64,000 nt of DNA from Acidobacteriota bacterium (GTDB lineage Bacteria > Actinomycetota > Acidimicrobiia > Acidimicrobiales > Microtrichaceae). A model generated the notes under the pieces. That model made no database searches and was not told the origin of the DNA. It worked only from the letters and a program-made list of their open reading frames with translations. Shown piece after piece: positions 1-8,704 of the stretch; the stretch's first letter is position 1; every line of letters starts with the position of its first letter. Position numbers and translations under genes: made by a program. The stretch lies in NCBI GenBank assembly GCA_003577145.1, contig QEUP01000007.1, positions 46,216 to 110,215 of the forward strand, in the 5' to 3' direction.

Positions 1-1
1 C

Positions 2-61
2 GGCCCGAGCCCGCTGTCGCTGGCGGCCGAGCCCGGCCTCTCGCTGCCGGACGGCACCTGA
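2..61 (+). CDS. C-terminal end of an upstream gene, probably tsaD (partial)
   Basis: An open frame enters from outside the window and ends at a TGA at 59-61, leaving about 19 residues that end in PGLSLPDGT. The ending looks like the Pro-Ser/Thr-Pro-Leu ... Asp/Glu-Pro-Gly-Leu tail of actinobacterial TsaD (tRNA threonylcarbamoyladenosine synthesis), which often sits directly upstream of groES. The call rests on this short tail and on gene order, so it is tentative. Any other ORF ending here would fit the frame equally well. Confidence 0.4.
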   Translation, partial: GPSPLSLAAEPGLSLPDGT

Positions 62-83
62 GGGGAAATCCCGCTCCGCCGCG

Positions 84-110
84 TTAGCACTCAGGTGCGG
101 CGACTGCTAG
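84..110. promoter_or_regulatory. CIRCE element 1 (HrcA operator)
   Basis: TTAGCACTC at 84-92, a 9-nt spacer and GACTGCTAG at 102-110 match the CIRCE layout (TTAGCACTC-N9-GAGTGCTAA) with the consensus left arm and two changes in the right arm. CIRCE is bound by the heat-shock repressor HrcA. The element lies about 95 bp upstream of the groES start and is followed 2 bp later by a second copy. Confidence 0.85.
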
Positions 111-112
111 GG

Positions 113-139
113 TTAGCAGTCGCAAGTTGAGAGTGCTAA
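113..139. promoter_or_regulatory. CIRCE element 2 (HrcA operator)
   Basis: TTAGCAGTC at 113-121, a 9-nt spacer and the consensus right arm GAGTGCTAA at 131-139. The only mismatch is in the left arm, and it is the complement of the central change in the right arm of element 1. The two inner arms therefore pair with each other as well. This copy lies 63 bp upstream of groES, the usual place for an HrcA operator covering the promoter or early leader. Confidence 0.9.
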
Positions 140-202
140 GTCGTTCTGCGAGCGAGCGCACCCGAAGTAAGTCGATCCGCATAGATGCCATGGAGGCGCT
201 GT

Positions 203-2133
<1,931 letters not shown>

Positions 2134-2159
2134 AACTCCCCGATCCCACGATCTTGCGT

Positions 2160-2190
2160 AACGGCCGGGCCCGATGGTCCGGCCGTTTCG
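2160..2190 (+). terminator. Rho-independent terminator of groESL
   Basis: AACGGCCGGGCC at 2160-2171 pairs with GGTCCGGCCGTT at 2176-2187 (12 bp with one G-U pair) around the tetraloop CGAT. The stem runs directly into TTT. It sits 26 bp after the groEL stop and before an independently started small gene, as expected for the end of the groESL transcript. Confidence 0.75.
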
Positions 2191-2207
2191 CGGTCCGGGA
2201 CGGCCGG

Positions 2208-2213
2208 TAGGCT
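2208..2213 (+). promoter_or_regulatory. -10 hexamer TAGGCT, leaderless start of the 51-aa gene
   Basis: TAGGCT ends 7 nt before the ATG at 2221, and no Shine-Dalgarno sequence lies between them. A transcript starting 7 nt after this -10 box would begin on the A of the start codon. The same arrangement recurs at many genes in this window. Confidence 0.5.
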
Positions 2214-2220
2214 GCCACCC

Positions 2221-2376
2221 ATGGTTGACAGGCCTGCTCCCGACCCCGCCAAGTTGCTGGAGAAGTGGAACGAGTGGGAACGCGGCGAGATCGCGCCGGG
2301 CAAGGTCATGTCCGACCTCAAGACCGGAGGGCTCGCCGACCTGCTCGAGTCACTCGTCGAGGGCGACACGGACTGA
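2221..2376 (+). CDS. 51-aa conserved-looking small protein of unknown function
   Basis: A short ORF beginning MVDRPAPDPAKLLEKWNEWE and ending in acidic residues. It is predicted soluble and mostly helical (LLEKWNEWERGE, then DLKTGGLADLLESLVEG), with no signal peptide or Cys residues. It lies between the groESL terminator and the Nudix gene, whose ATG is 11 bp downstream, so the two are probably one unit. Support for coding comes from the -10 box at exactly leaderless distance, the codon use and the amphipathic composition. I do not recognise a named family. A role coupled to the Nudix enzyme is possible but only inferred from position. Confidence 0.65.
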   Translation: MVDRPAPDPAKLLEKWNEWERGEIAPGKVMSDLKTGGLADLLESLVEGDTD

Positions 2377-2387
2377 TCCGTCACGCC

Positions 2388-3122
2388 ATGCCGTCCCGAG
2401 GGGGCCCACAGCTCATACCCCGGCCACCTGAGTGGCGCCCGGGCCGGTCGGCGCCGTGGTCCCAGCTCGAAGCCGCGGCGCGTCGCATAGGGCTCGACGA
2501 CGTGGACCGGGTGATGAGGGGACGAGGTCCCGGAGCGCCTTCCCCCGTCGAGGCACTCGGCGTGCGCGCGTCGGCCGTGCTGGTGCCGCTCTACCAGGAT
2601 GGCGAGGGCTTGCACGTCGTGCTGACGCGGCGCTCGTGGCACCTGCGGTCCCACCGCGGCGAGGTGAGCTTTCCCGGGGGCGGTCAGGAGGGCGACGAGA
2701 CCCTGGAGGAGACCGCCCTGAGGGAGGCCCACGAGGAGACCAGCCTGCCGGTCTCCCAGGTCGAGATCCTCGGGGAGCTGGACCATCTGACGACGGTGTC
2801 GAGCAGATCCTTCATCGTGCCCTTCGTCGGCGTCCTGGCCGATCGACCCGAACTCGTCCCCGATCCCGGTGAGGTCGACGAGATCCTTCATGTGTCCCTG
2901 GAGGAGCTTTTGTCAGACGAGGTCTTCCGAGAGGAGTGGTGGGGCCCAGCCGAGATCGCCCGTCCCCTGTACTTCTTCGAGCTGCACGGCGACACGATCT
3001 GGGGGGCGACCGCGGCGATCCTGCGTCAGTTCCTCTCCCTCGCCACCGGGTCGGATCCGGGCTCGGGAACCGAGATAGATCCGGCGCGCCATGCCCCGAG
3101 CAGCTGGAGGCGTGGCCGCTGA
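2388..3122 (+). CDS. Nudix hydrolase, CoA-pyrophosphatase type
   Basis: A 244-aa Nudix protein likely to hydrolyse a nucleoside-diphosphate-linked substrate, with coenzyme A or its derivatives the best guess. The Nudix box GX5EX7REX2EEX is intact (GQEGDETLEE followed by REAHEETSL). Just before it, VVLTRRSWHLRSHRGEVSF runs into PGG, the extra signature of the CoA pyrophosphatase (UPF0035/NudL-like) subgroup. SRSFIVPFVG also fits that group. The ATG at 2388 is chosen because it follows the previous stop by 11 bp; the frame is open further upstream but would overlap the small gene. The substrate is inferred from motifs only. Confidence 0.85.
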   Translation: MPSRGGPQLIPRPPEWRPGRSAPWSQLEAAARRIGLDDVDRVMRGRGPGAPSPVEALGVRASAVLVPLYQDGEGLHVVLTRRSWHLRSHRGEVSFPGGGQEGDETLEETALREAHEETSLPVSQVEILGELDHLTTVSSRSFIVPFVGVLADRPELVPDPGEVDEILHVSLEELLSDEVFREEWWGPAEIARPLYFFELHGDTIWGATAAILRQFLSLATGSDPGSGTEIDPARHAPSSWRRGR

Positions 3123-3220
3123 TGGCGCATCGCCCGCCGGAGGGGAGCTGCGAGAGCGTCTGGCGTGATGCGTCAGGTGACAAAGGTGGCGTCGATGGTC
3201 CGATTCGGCCGCTGACGAAG

Positions 3221-3226
3221 TAGATT
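3221..3226 (+). promoter_or_regulatory. -10 hexamer TAGATT, leaderless start
   Basis: TAGATT ends 7 nt before the ATG at 3234, with no Shine-Dalgarno sequence between. This agrees with leaderless transcription of the 131-aa gene and supports its start. Confidence 0.5.
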
Positions 3227-3233
3227 TCTTCAC

Positions 3234-3629
3234 ATGCCTTCGGTCACTTTCGAAGGGGAGACCCACGGTGAGATCGTCCAGAAGGTACGTCGCTGGCTTG
3301 CCTCCGTCGAAAGCGGCAACGGGGAGGGGACGCTCAGCACTGCCGAGGCGATCGAGCAGGGGGCGGAGCTGACCAAGGACGCCCTGAGGATCATCGCTTC
3401 GGCTGCTCCCACGCCGATAGCGCAAAGCGATCTCGTCAAGGGCATGACGAGCATGGGATACCGGGCCACCGACGCCACCAAACAGGCGCTGTTCGCCGGC
3501 CTGGACACGATCGAGGAGGCCACCGGTGGAAGCGTGGTTCGCAAGGTGGGCAAGGCGGGCCGGACCGCGGTCTACGAGATGAACTCCACCATCGCCCGCC
3601 AGCTGCTCCGCTCGCTCCGCCGCAGTTGA
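3234..3629 (+). CDS. 131-aa protein, possible winged-helix fold, unknown function
   Basis: A soluble protein without signal peptide or membrane segments. The first ~40 residues (MPSVTFEGETHGEIVQKVRR) look like a small separate element. Residues ~48-130 read like a winged helix: a helix (TKDALRIIASA), a helix-turn-helix-like stretch (AQSDLVKGMTSMGYRATDAT), a longer helix, then a basic hairpin (VVRKVGKAGRTAVYEM) as a possible wing. The tail RQLLRSLRRS is basic. DNA binding is therefore plausible but inferred. It stands alone, upstream of the purine genes guaB3-guaA, and has its own -10 box. No family name can be given from the sequence alone. Confidence 0.7.
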   Translation: MPSVTFEGETHGEIVQKVRRWLASVESGNGEGTLSTAEAIEQGAELTKDALRIIASAAPTPIAQSDLVKGMTSMGYRATDATKQALFAGLDTIEEATGGSVVRKVGKAGRTAVYEMNSTIARQLLRSLRRS

Positions 3630-3763
3630 CCCAGGCTGCGGAGCCTGCGGCGCAGCAGCGGGATCTGCAGAACCGGATGGCGCAGCCCGCGCCGCCTGTG
3701 GCGGCGCCATGTGGGAGTTACACTTGACCCTTTCATCACGTCGAGCATCAAGGGGATCTGTCG

Positions 3764-4930
3764 TTGGCTGAGATAGAGATCGGGATCGGGAAGTCAGGTC
3801 GCCGGGCCTATGGCCTCGACGACATAGCCATCGTGCCCAGCCGGCGTACGCGCGACCCCGAGGATGTCGACATCTCGTGGGAGATCGACGCCTTCCGCTT
3901 CGAGATCCCGTTGATGGGTGCGGCGATGGACGGTGTCATGAGCCCGGGCACGGCAATCGAGGTAGGCCGCATCGGCGGTGTGGGGGTGCTCAACCTCGAG
4001 GGCCTGTGGACCCGCTACGAGGACCCTGAGCCCCATTTCGAGGAGATCGCCACTCTTTCTGCCGACAAGGCGACCCGCCGGATGCAGGAGATCTACGAGG
4101 AGCCGATCCGCCCCGACCTGATCGTCGAGCGGATCCGCGAGATCAAGGATGCGGGTGTGGTGTCGTGCGCCTCGCTCACGCCGCAGCGGACCGAGAAGCT
4201 CGCGCCTCACATCCTTGCTGCCGAGCTGGATCTGCTCGTCATCCAGGGCACTGTCGTGTCGGCCGAGCACGTCTCGAAGCAGGTCGAGCCCCTCAACCTG
4301 AAGCAGTTCGTCCGCCAGCTCGAGATCCCCGTGATCGTCGGCGGATGCGCCAGCTATCAGGCGGCACTTCACCTCATGCGAACCGGTGCCGCGGGCATCC
4401 TGGTGGGTGTAGGCCCGGGTCATGCGTGCACGACCCGCGGGGTGCTCGGCATCGGTGTTCCTCAGGCGACAGCCATCGCCGACGCCCGCGCCGCACGGAT
4501 GCGCCATCTCGACGAGACCGGTGTCTACGTGCATGTCATCGCCGACGGTGGTATGTCGACCGGGGGCGACATCGCCAAGGCGATCGTCTGTGGCGCCGAC
4601 GCGGTGATGATCGGGTCGCCGTTGGCCGCGGCACATGAAGCACCCGGACGCGGTCATCACTGGGGCATGGCGACGTTTCATCCGTCACTACCACGGGGTG
4701 CCCGCGTTGCCACCGAGCAGCGGGGGACTCTGCGGGAGATCCTCGTGGGGCCCGCTCACGAGAACGACGGCCGGCTCAATCTGTTCGGCGCGCTGAGAAC
4801 GTCCATGGCGACGTGCGGCTACGAGTCGGTCAAGGAGTTCCAGAAGGCCGAGGTGATGATCGCACCGGCGCTGCAGACCGAGGGAAAGAGCCTTCAGCGC
4901 TCGCAGGGTATCGGCATGGGGCACGGGTAG
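3764..4930 (+). CDS. guaB3: GuaB3-family IMP dehydrogenase-related protein
   Basis: A 388-aa TIM-barrel protein of the IMP dehydrogenase/GMP reductase superfamily, in the short GuaB3 group that lacks the CBS (Bateman) domain pair of ordinary IMPDH. The catalytic loop keeps the cysteine (GPGHACTTRG), and the phosphate-binding loop IADGGMSTGGDIAKAI and MIGSPLA are present. Translation most likely begins at TTG 3764, giving MAEIEIGIGK, with AAGGGGA about 8 nt upstream. guaA follows after 12 bp, so both probably act in guanine nucleotide synthesis on one mRNA. Whether it works as an IMP dehydrogenase or a GMP reductase cannot be decided from sequence. A full-length guaB is not in the window. Confidence 0.9.
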   Translation: MAEIEIGIGKSGRRAYGLDDIAIVPSRRTRDPEDVDISWEIDAFRFEIPLMGAAMDGVMSPGTAIEVGRIGGVGVLNLEGLWTRYEDPEPHFEEIATLSADKATRRMQEIYEEPIRPDLIVERIREIKDAGVVSCASLTPQRTEKLAPHILAAELDLLVIQGTVVSAEHVSKQVEPLNLKQFVRQLEIPVIVGGCASYQAALHLMRTGAAGILVGVGPGHACTTRGVLGIGVPQATAIADARAARMRHLDETGVYVHVIADGGMSTGGDIAKAIVCGADAVMIGSPLAAAHEAPGRGHHWGMATFHPSLPRGARVATEQRGTLREILVGPAHENDGRLNLFGALRTSMATCGYESVKEFQKAEVMIAPALQTEGKSLQRSQGIGMGHG

Positions 4931-4942
4931 CAGCGGGTCGTC

Positions 4943-6493
4943 ATGACGGCGGTTGGTCAAGATCCCGAGACCGTGTTCGTCGTCGACTTCGGCGCGCAGT
5001 ACGCCCAGCTCATCGCCCGGCGGGTCCGTGAAGCGTGCGTGTACAGCGAGATCGTTCCCCACGGCATAACAGCCGAGGAGCTAGCCCAGCGACAGCCGGC
5101 CGGTCTGGTCTTCAGCGGGGGGCCCAAGTCCGTGCATGTCGAGGGTGCTCCGGTGATCGATCCCCGGGTTTACGAGCTCGGCATCCCGGTCCTGGGTATC
5201 TGCTACGGGGCTCAGCTCGTTGCTCGGCAACTCGGGGGCGAGGTGGCTCGTACCGGCCGCGGCGAGTACGGCCGCACCGACCTCGAGGTCGTCGAGCAGC
5301 GCGTGCTGTTCGGGCCGGATCAGCCACTCGAGCAGGACGTGTGGATGAGCCACACCGACACGATCGTTGCCGCGCCCGATGGCTTCGAGGTGACCGCTCG
5401 CACCCCTGAGACACCGGCGGCCGCCTTCGAATCCGAGGAGCGAGCGATCTTCGGGGTGCAGTTCCACCCTGAGGTGGCCCACACACCGTTCGGGCAGCAG
5501 ATCCTCGAGCGCTTCTTGTTCGAGGCGTGTGGCTTGCATGGCACCTGGACGATGGAGTCCATAATCGACCAGTCGATCAGCGACGTTCGATCACAGGTCG
5601 GTTCGGGCAAGGTCATCTGCGGCCTGTCAGGTGGCGTGGACTCCGCGGTGGCGGCATCGCTGGTTCATCGCGCGGTCGGCACTCAGCTCACTTGTGTGTT
5701 CGTCGACACCGGCCTGATGCGAAAGGACGAGGGCGAGCAGGTCGTTGACACGTTTCACGAGCACCTGGGAATCGAGTTGATCCATGTTCGGGCCGCGGAC
5801 CGCTTCTTCGAGCGGCTTGCCGGCCTCACCGAGCCGGAGGAGAAGCGCCGGGCCATCGGCGAGCTGTTCATCAGGATCTTCGAGGACAGCGCCGGAGGGC
5901 TCGAGGACGCCCGCTTCCTCGTGCAGGGCACGCTCTACCCCGATGTGATCGAATCGGGTACCAGGGACGCAGCGCGCATCAAGAGCCACCACAACGTGGG
6001 TGGATTGCCCGAGGAGATGGACTTCGAACTGGTGGAACCCCTTCGCCACCTGTTCAAGGACGAGGTTCGCCAGGTGGGTGAGGAGCTGGGGCTGCCCGAG
6101 GAGATCGTGTGGCGCCACCCCTTCCCAGGTCCCGGCCTGGGGGTCCGCATCATCGGTGAGGTCACCCCCGAGAAGGTCGCCATCCTCCAAGACGCCGACC
6201 TCGTCGTCCGGGAGGAGTTGAAGAAGGCCGGCTTGGAGCGCGAGATCTGGCAGGCGTTCGCGGTGCTCCCCGACATACGAACCGTCGGCGTGATGGGCGA
6301 CGAGCGCACCTACGGTCATCCCATCGTGATCCGGGCGGTCACCAGCGAGGATGCCATGACCGCGGACTGGGCCCGCCTCCCCTACGAGGTGCTCGAGAGC
6401 ATGAGCAGCCGCATCATCAACGAGGTGCCAGGAGTGAACCGGGTGGCTTATGACATCACGTCCAAGCCGCCGGGCACCATCGAATGGGAGTAG
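4943..6493 (+). CDS. guaA: GMP synthase (glutamine-hydrolysing)
   Basis: A 516-aa enzyme that converts XMP, ATP and glutamine to GMP. The class I amidotransferase domain has its triad: Cys87 in GICYGAQ, His174 and Glu176 in GVQFHPEV. The ATP-pyrophosphatase loop SGGVDS is at 228-233. The C-terminal dimerisation domain ends normally in KPPGTIEWE. It follows guaB3 with a 12-bp gap and has no convincing SD of its own, so translational coupling is likely. The length is standard and nothing is missing. Confidence 0.98.
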   Translation: MTAVGQDPETVFVVDFGAQYAQLIARRVREACVYSEIVPHGITAEELAQRQPAGLVFSGGPKSVHVEGAPVIDPRVYELGIPVLGICYGAQLVARQLGGEVARTGRGEYGRTDLEVVEQRVLFGPDQPLEQDVWMSHTDTIVAAPDGFEVTARTPETPAAAFESEERAIFGVQFHPEVAHTPFGQQILERFLFEACGLHGTWTMESIIDQSISDVRSQVGSGKVICGLSGGVDSAVAASLVHRAVGTQLTCVFVDTGLMRKDEGEQVVDTFHEHLGIELIHVRAADRFFERLAGLTEPEEKRRAIGELFIRIFEDSAGGLEDARFLVQGTLYPDVIESGTRDAARIKSHHNVGGLPEEMDFELVEPLRHLFKDEVRQVGEELGLPEEIVWRHPFPGPGLGVRIIGEVTPEKVAILQDADLVVREELKKAGLEREIWQAFAVLPDIRTVGVMGDERTYGHPIVIRAVTSEDAMTADWARLPYEVLESMSSRIINEVPGVNRVAYDITSKPPGTIEWE

Positions 6494-6566
6494 TGGCGCC
6501 ATCCCAGAACACGCTGCATCGCAACATAGTTGTAACAATCGCTCGGTCCTGATAGACAGATCGGCA

Positions 6567-7733
6567 ATGCCTGCCGGGACGCGACGCGTCAACACCCCTA
6601 CTCAGCGCCTTCTCGCGGCGGTCATGTGCCTGCTCGCGCTGGTGCCGCTGCTGGCCGGGGGCGCAGCGGGCCAACAGGCCGATGACCTGCGAGCCGAGGC
6701 CGAGCGGATCTCAGACGAGCTCGATCGCCTGTCGCGCGAGATCGGTGCCCTCGACGAGGAGTACAACGCCACCACCATAGAGCTCGAGGATCTAGAGGAA
6801 GCCGTCGCCTTCGACGAGGTGCAGGTCGAGCAGGCACGCCAGGCGGTCACCGAGATCGAGGACGAGTTGGCCAGCTACGCGGTGGATGCCTTCATCGACG
6901 GAGGCTCGCTCGGGGACCTCTCGGTGCTTCTCGAAGCCGAAGCTCCCAACGAGTTCGACGAGGCGACGGTCTATCTGGACGCGGTGGCCGGCGACCAGCA
7001 CGATCTGGTCGACCGCTTGGGTGGAGCAGAGGACGAGCTGGAGTACGAGCTCGCCCGGCTCGACGCCAGCCGGGCCGATCTCGAATCGCACTTGGCCGAT
7101 CTCGACGCCACCCGCTCAGAGATCGAGAGCCTGGTCGACGAGCAGGCCGGTCTGCTGGCCGACGTCGAGGGTGAGCTCGAGGAGCTCGTCCGGCAGGAAC
7201 AGGAGCGGGCCGCAGCCGAGGAGGCGGCCCAGGCATACGCCCGAGCCCAGGCGGACCAACCCGACCAAGCCGAGCAGGTCCCGCCACTCACCGACCCTCC
7301 GGCCGCACCTGTCGAGCCGCAGCCGGCCCCACCGACATCTCCCGACCCGGGAGGTGGCGGGGGATCGACCGCACCGCCCCCGTCCTCGGGGGCGAGCGCG
7401 GCGGTTGCCGCTGCCCAGTCGGTGCTGGGAGTCCCCTACAAATGGGCGGGTGCCTCCCCCTCGACAGGCTTCGACTGCTCCGGGCTCACCATGTGGGCCT
7501 GGGCACAAGCGGGCGTTTCGTTGCCGCACTCGTCGGGTGCCCAGTGGTCGGCCACCCGGAGGGTCAGCATCGACGAGCTCCAGCCAGGCGACCTCGTCTT
7601 CTACTACAGCGACCTCCACCACGTAGGGCTGTATGTGGGGGGTGGGCAGATGATCCACTCTCCCCAGACCGGAGATGTCGTGCGCTATGCCAGCATCTAC
7701 CGCACCAGCCTGGTCGGCGCCGGTCGCGTCTAG
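6567..7733 (+). CDS. Secreted NlpC/P60 cell-wall endopeptidase with coiled coil
   Basis: A 388-aa exported protein related in layout to RipA/CwlO-type peptidoglycan D,L-endopeptidases. A signal peptide covers about residues 14-36 (LLAAVMCLLALVPLLAGGAA). A long coiled coil follows (~38-225), then a Pro/Gly-rich linker (~240-278), then the NlpC/P60 domain (~279-388) with Cys304 (DCSGL), His352 (HHVGLYVG) and His364 (MIHSP) as the expected catalytic residues. The coiled coil commonly autoinhibits the enzyme or binds FtsEX-type activators. The ATG at 6567 is chosen because it gives a clean signal peptide. No ftsEX partner is adjacent. Confidence 0.92.
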   Translation: MPAGTRRVNTPTQRLLAAVMCLLALVPLLAGGAAGQQADDLRAEAERISDELDRLSREIGALDEEYNATTIELEDLEEAVAFDEVQVEQARQAVTEIEDELASYAVDAFIDGGSLGDLSVLLEAEAPNEFDEATVYLDAVAGDQHDLVDRLGGAEDELEYELARLDASRADLESHLADLDATRSEIESLVDEQAGLLADVEGELEELVRQEQERAAAEEAAQAYARAQADQPDQAEQVPPLTDPPAAPVEPQPAPPTSPDPGGGGGSTAPPPSSGASAAVAAAQSVLGVPYKWAGASPSTGFDCSGLTMWAWAQAGVSLPHSSGAQWSATRRVSIDELQPGDLVFYYSDLHHVGLYVGGGQMIHSPQTGDVVRYASIYRTSLVGAGRV

Positions 7734-7738
7734 CCCGA

Positions 7739-7744
7739 TAGGGT
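7739..7744 (+). promoter_or_regulatory. -10 hexamer TAGGGT, leaderless start
   Basis: TAGGGT ends 8 nt before the ATG at 7753 and overlaps the region just after the preceding stop codon. No Shine-Dalgarno sequence is present, which agrees with a leaderless transcript for the dienelactone hydrolase gene. Confidence 0.45.
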
Positions 7745-7752
7745 CTGGCGCC

Positions 7753-8550
7753 ATGGCCGCGGACGATCTCAGTGACTTCGAGGTGGAGGAGTTCAGCCAC
7801 CGCGGATCGACCCGGGACGTGTACCGCAAGGGCGAGGGACCGGCGGTGGTGGTGATGGCCGAGATCCCCGGCATCACGCCGGCGGTTGCCCGTTTCGCCC
7901 GTACCGTGGCCGACTCCGGTCTCAGCGTCTACCTGCCGCACCTGTTCGGCGAGCCGGGGCGGGAGCCGAGCGCCGCCTACTCGGCGCGATCGATGATCCC
8001 GGCCTGTGTGTCACGGGAGTTCAAGGCCTTTGCTCGCGGTAGGACCGAGCCCGTCAGCACCTGGCTGCGGGCGCTGGCCAGGCACGCCCACGAGGTGTGC
8101 GGCGGGCCCGGGGTGGGAGCGCTGGGCATGTGCTTCACCGGTGGGTTCGCCCTCGGGATGATGGTCGACGATGCGGTCCTGGCGCCGGTGCTGAGTCAGC
8201 CCTCGCTTCCGCTGGGCTTCACGCGCCGCAAGCGCGCCGACCTTCACCTCAGCCCCGAGGATCTCACCACCGTGAAGGAGCGGGCTGAGGACGACGACAT
8301 CTGCGTGTTGGGCCTGCGCTTCAGCCACGATCGGCTCAGCCCCCCGGAGCGGTTCGAGTCGTTGCGGCGCGAGCTGGGTGAGCGGTTCATCGGCGTCGAG
8401 ATCGACTCGGGTCCGGGCAACCCGCACGGCCTGTCACGAACGGCGCATTCGGTGCTCACCGAGGAGCTGGTCGACGACCCTGACCACCCCACCTGGCTGG
8501 CCCTGCAGCAGGTGCTCGACTTCTTCACCGAGCGGCTGCTTCCGGGCTGA
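7753..8550 (+). CDS. Dienelactone hydrolase family protein
   Basis: A 265-aa alpha/beta-hydrolase with the GxCxGG nucleophile elbow of dienelactone hydrolases (GMCFTGG, Cys127). An Asp and a His (in the NPHGLSRTAH region) follow in the places expected for the triad. There is no signal peptide, so it is cytoplasmic. Family members open lactone or ester rings such as carboxymethylenebutenolide, but no aromatic-degradation genes are nearby and the real substrate is unknown. It lies 19 bp after the NlpC gene but has its own -10 box, so it may be transcribed separately. Confidence 0.85.
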   Translation: MAADDLSDFEVEEFSHRGSTRDVYRKGEGPAVVVMAEIPGITPAVARFARTVADSGLSVYLPHLFGEPGREPSAAYSARSMIPACVSREFKAFARGRTEPVSTWLRALARHAHEVCGGPGVGALGMCFTGGFALGMMVDDAVLAPVLSQPSLPLGFTRRKRADLHLSPEDLTTVKERAEDDDICVLGLRFSHDRLSPPERFESLRRELGERFIGVEIDSGPGNPHGLSRTAHSVLTEELVDDPDHPTWLALQQVLDFFTERLLPG

Positions 8551-8704
8551 GCTGCCCCTCTTCGCCTCCGAACCCAGGTGCAGACAGCCGTCCCAGGTTG
8601 GTCCGATGCGCCGCGCCAGCTTCGGCGGCAGGTCCGGTCCTGGAGATGGTTCGACCAGCGGTGCAACTGCGCTGTCACCGGCTGCCGGTAGGGTGGCGAA
8701 GAGC

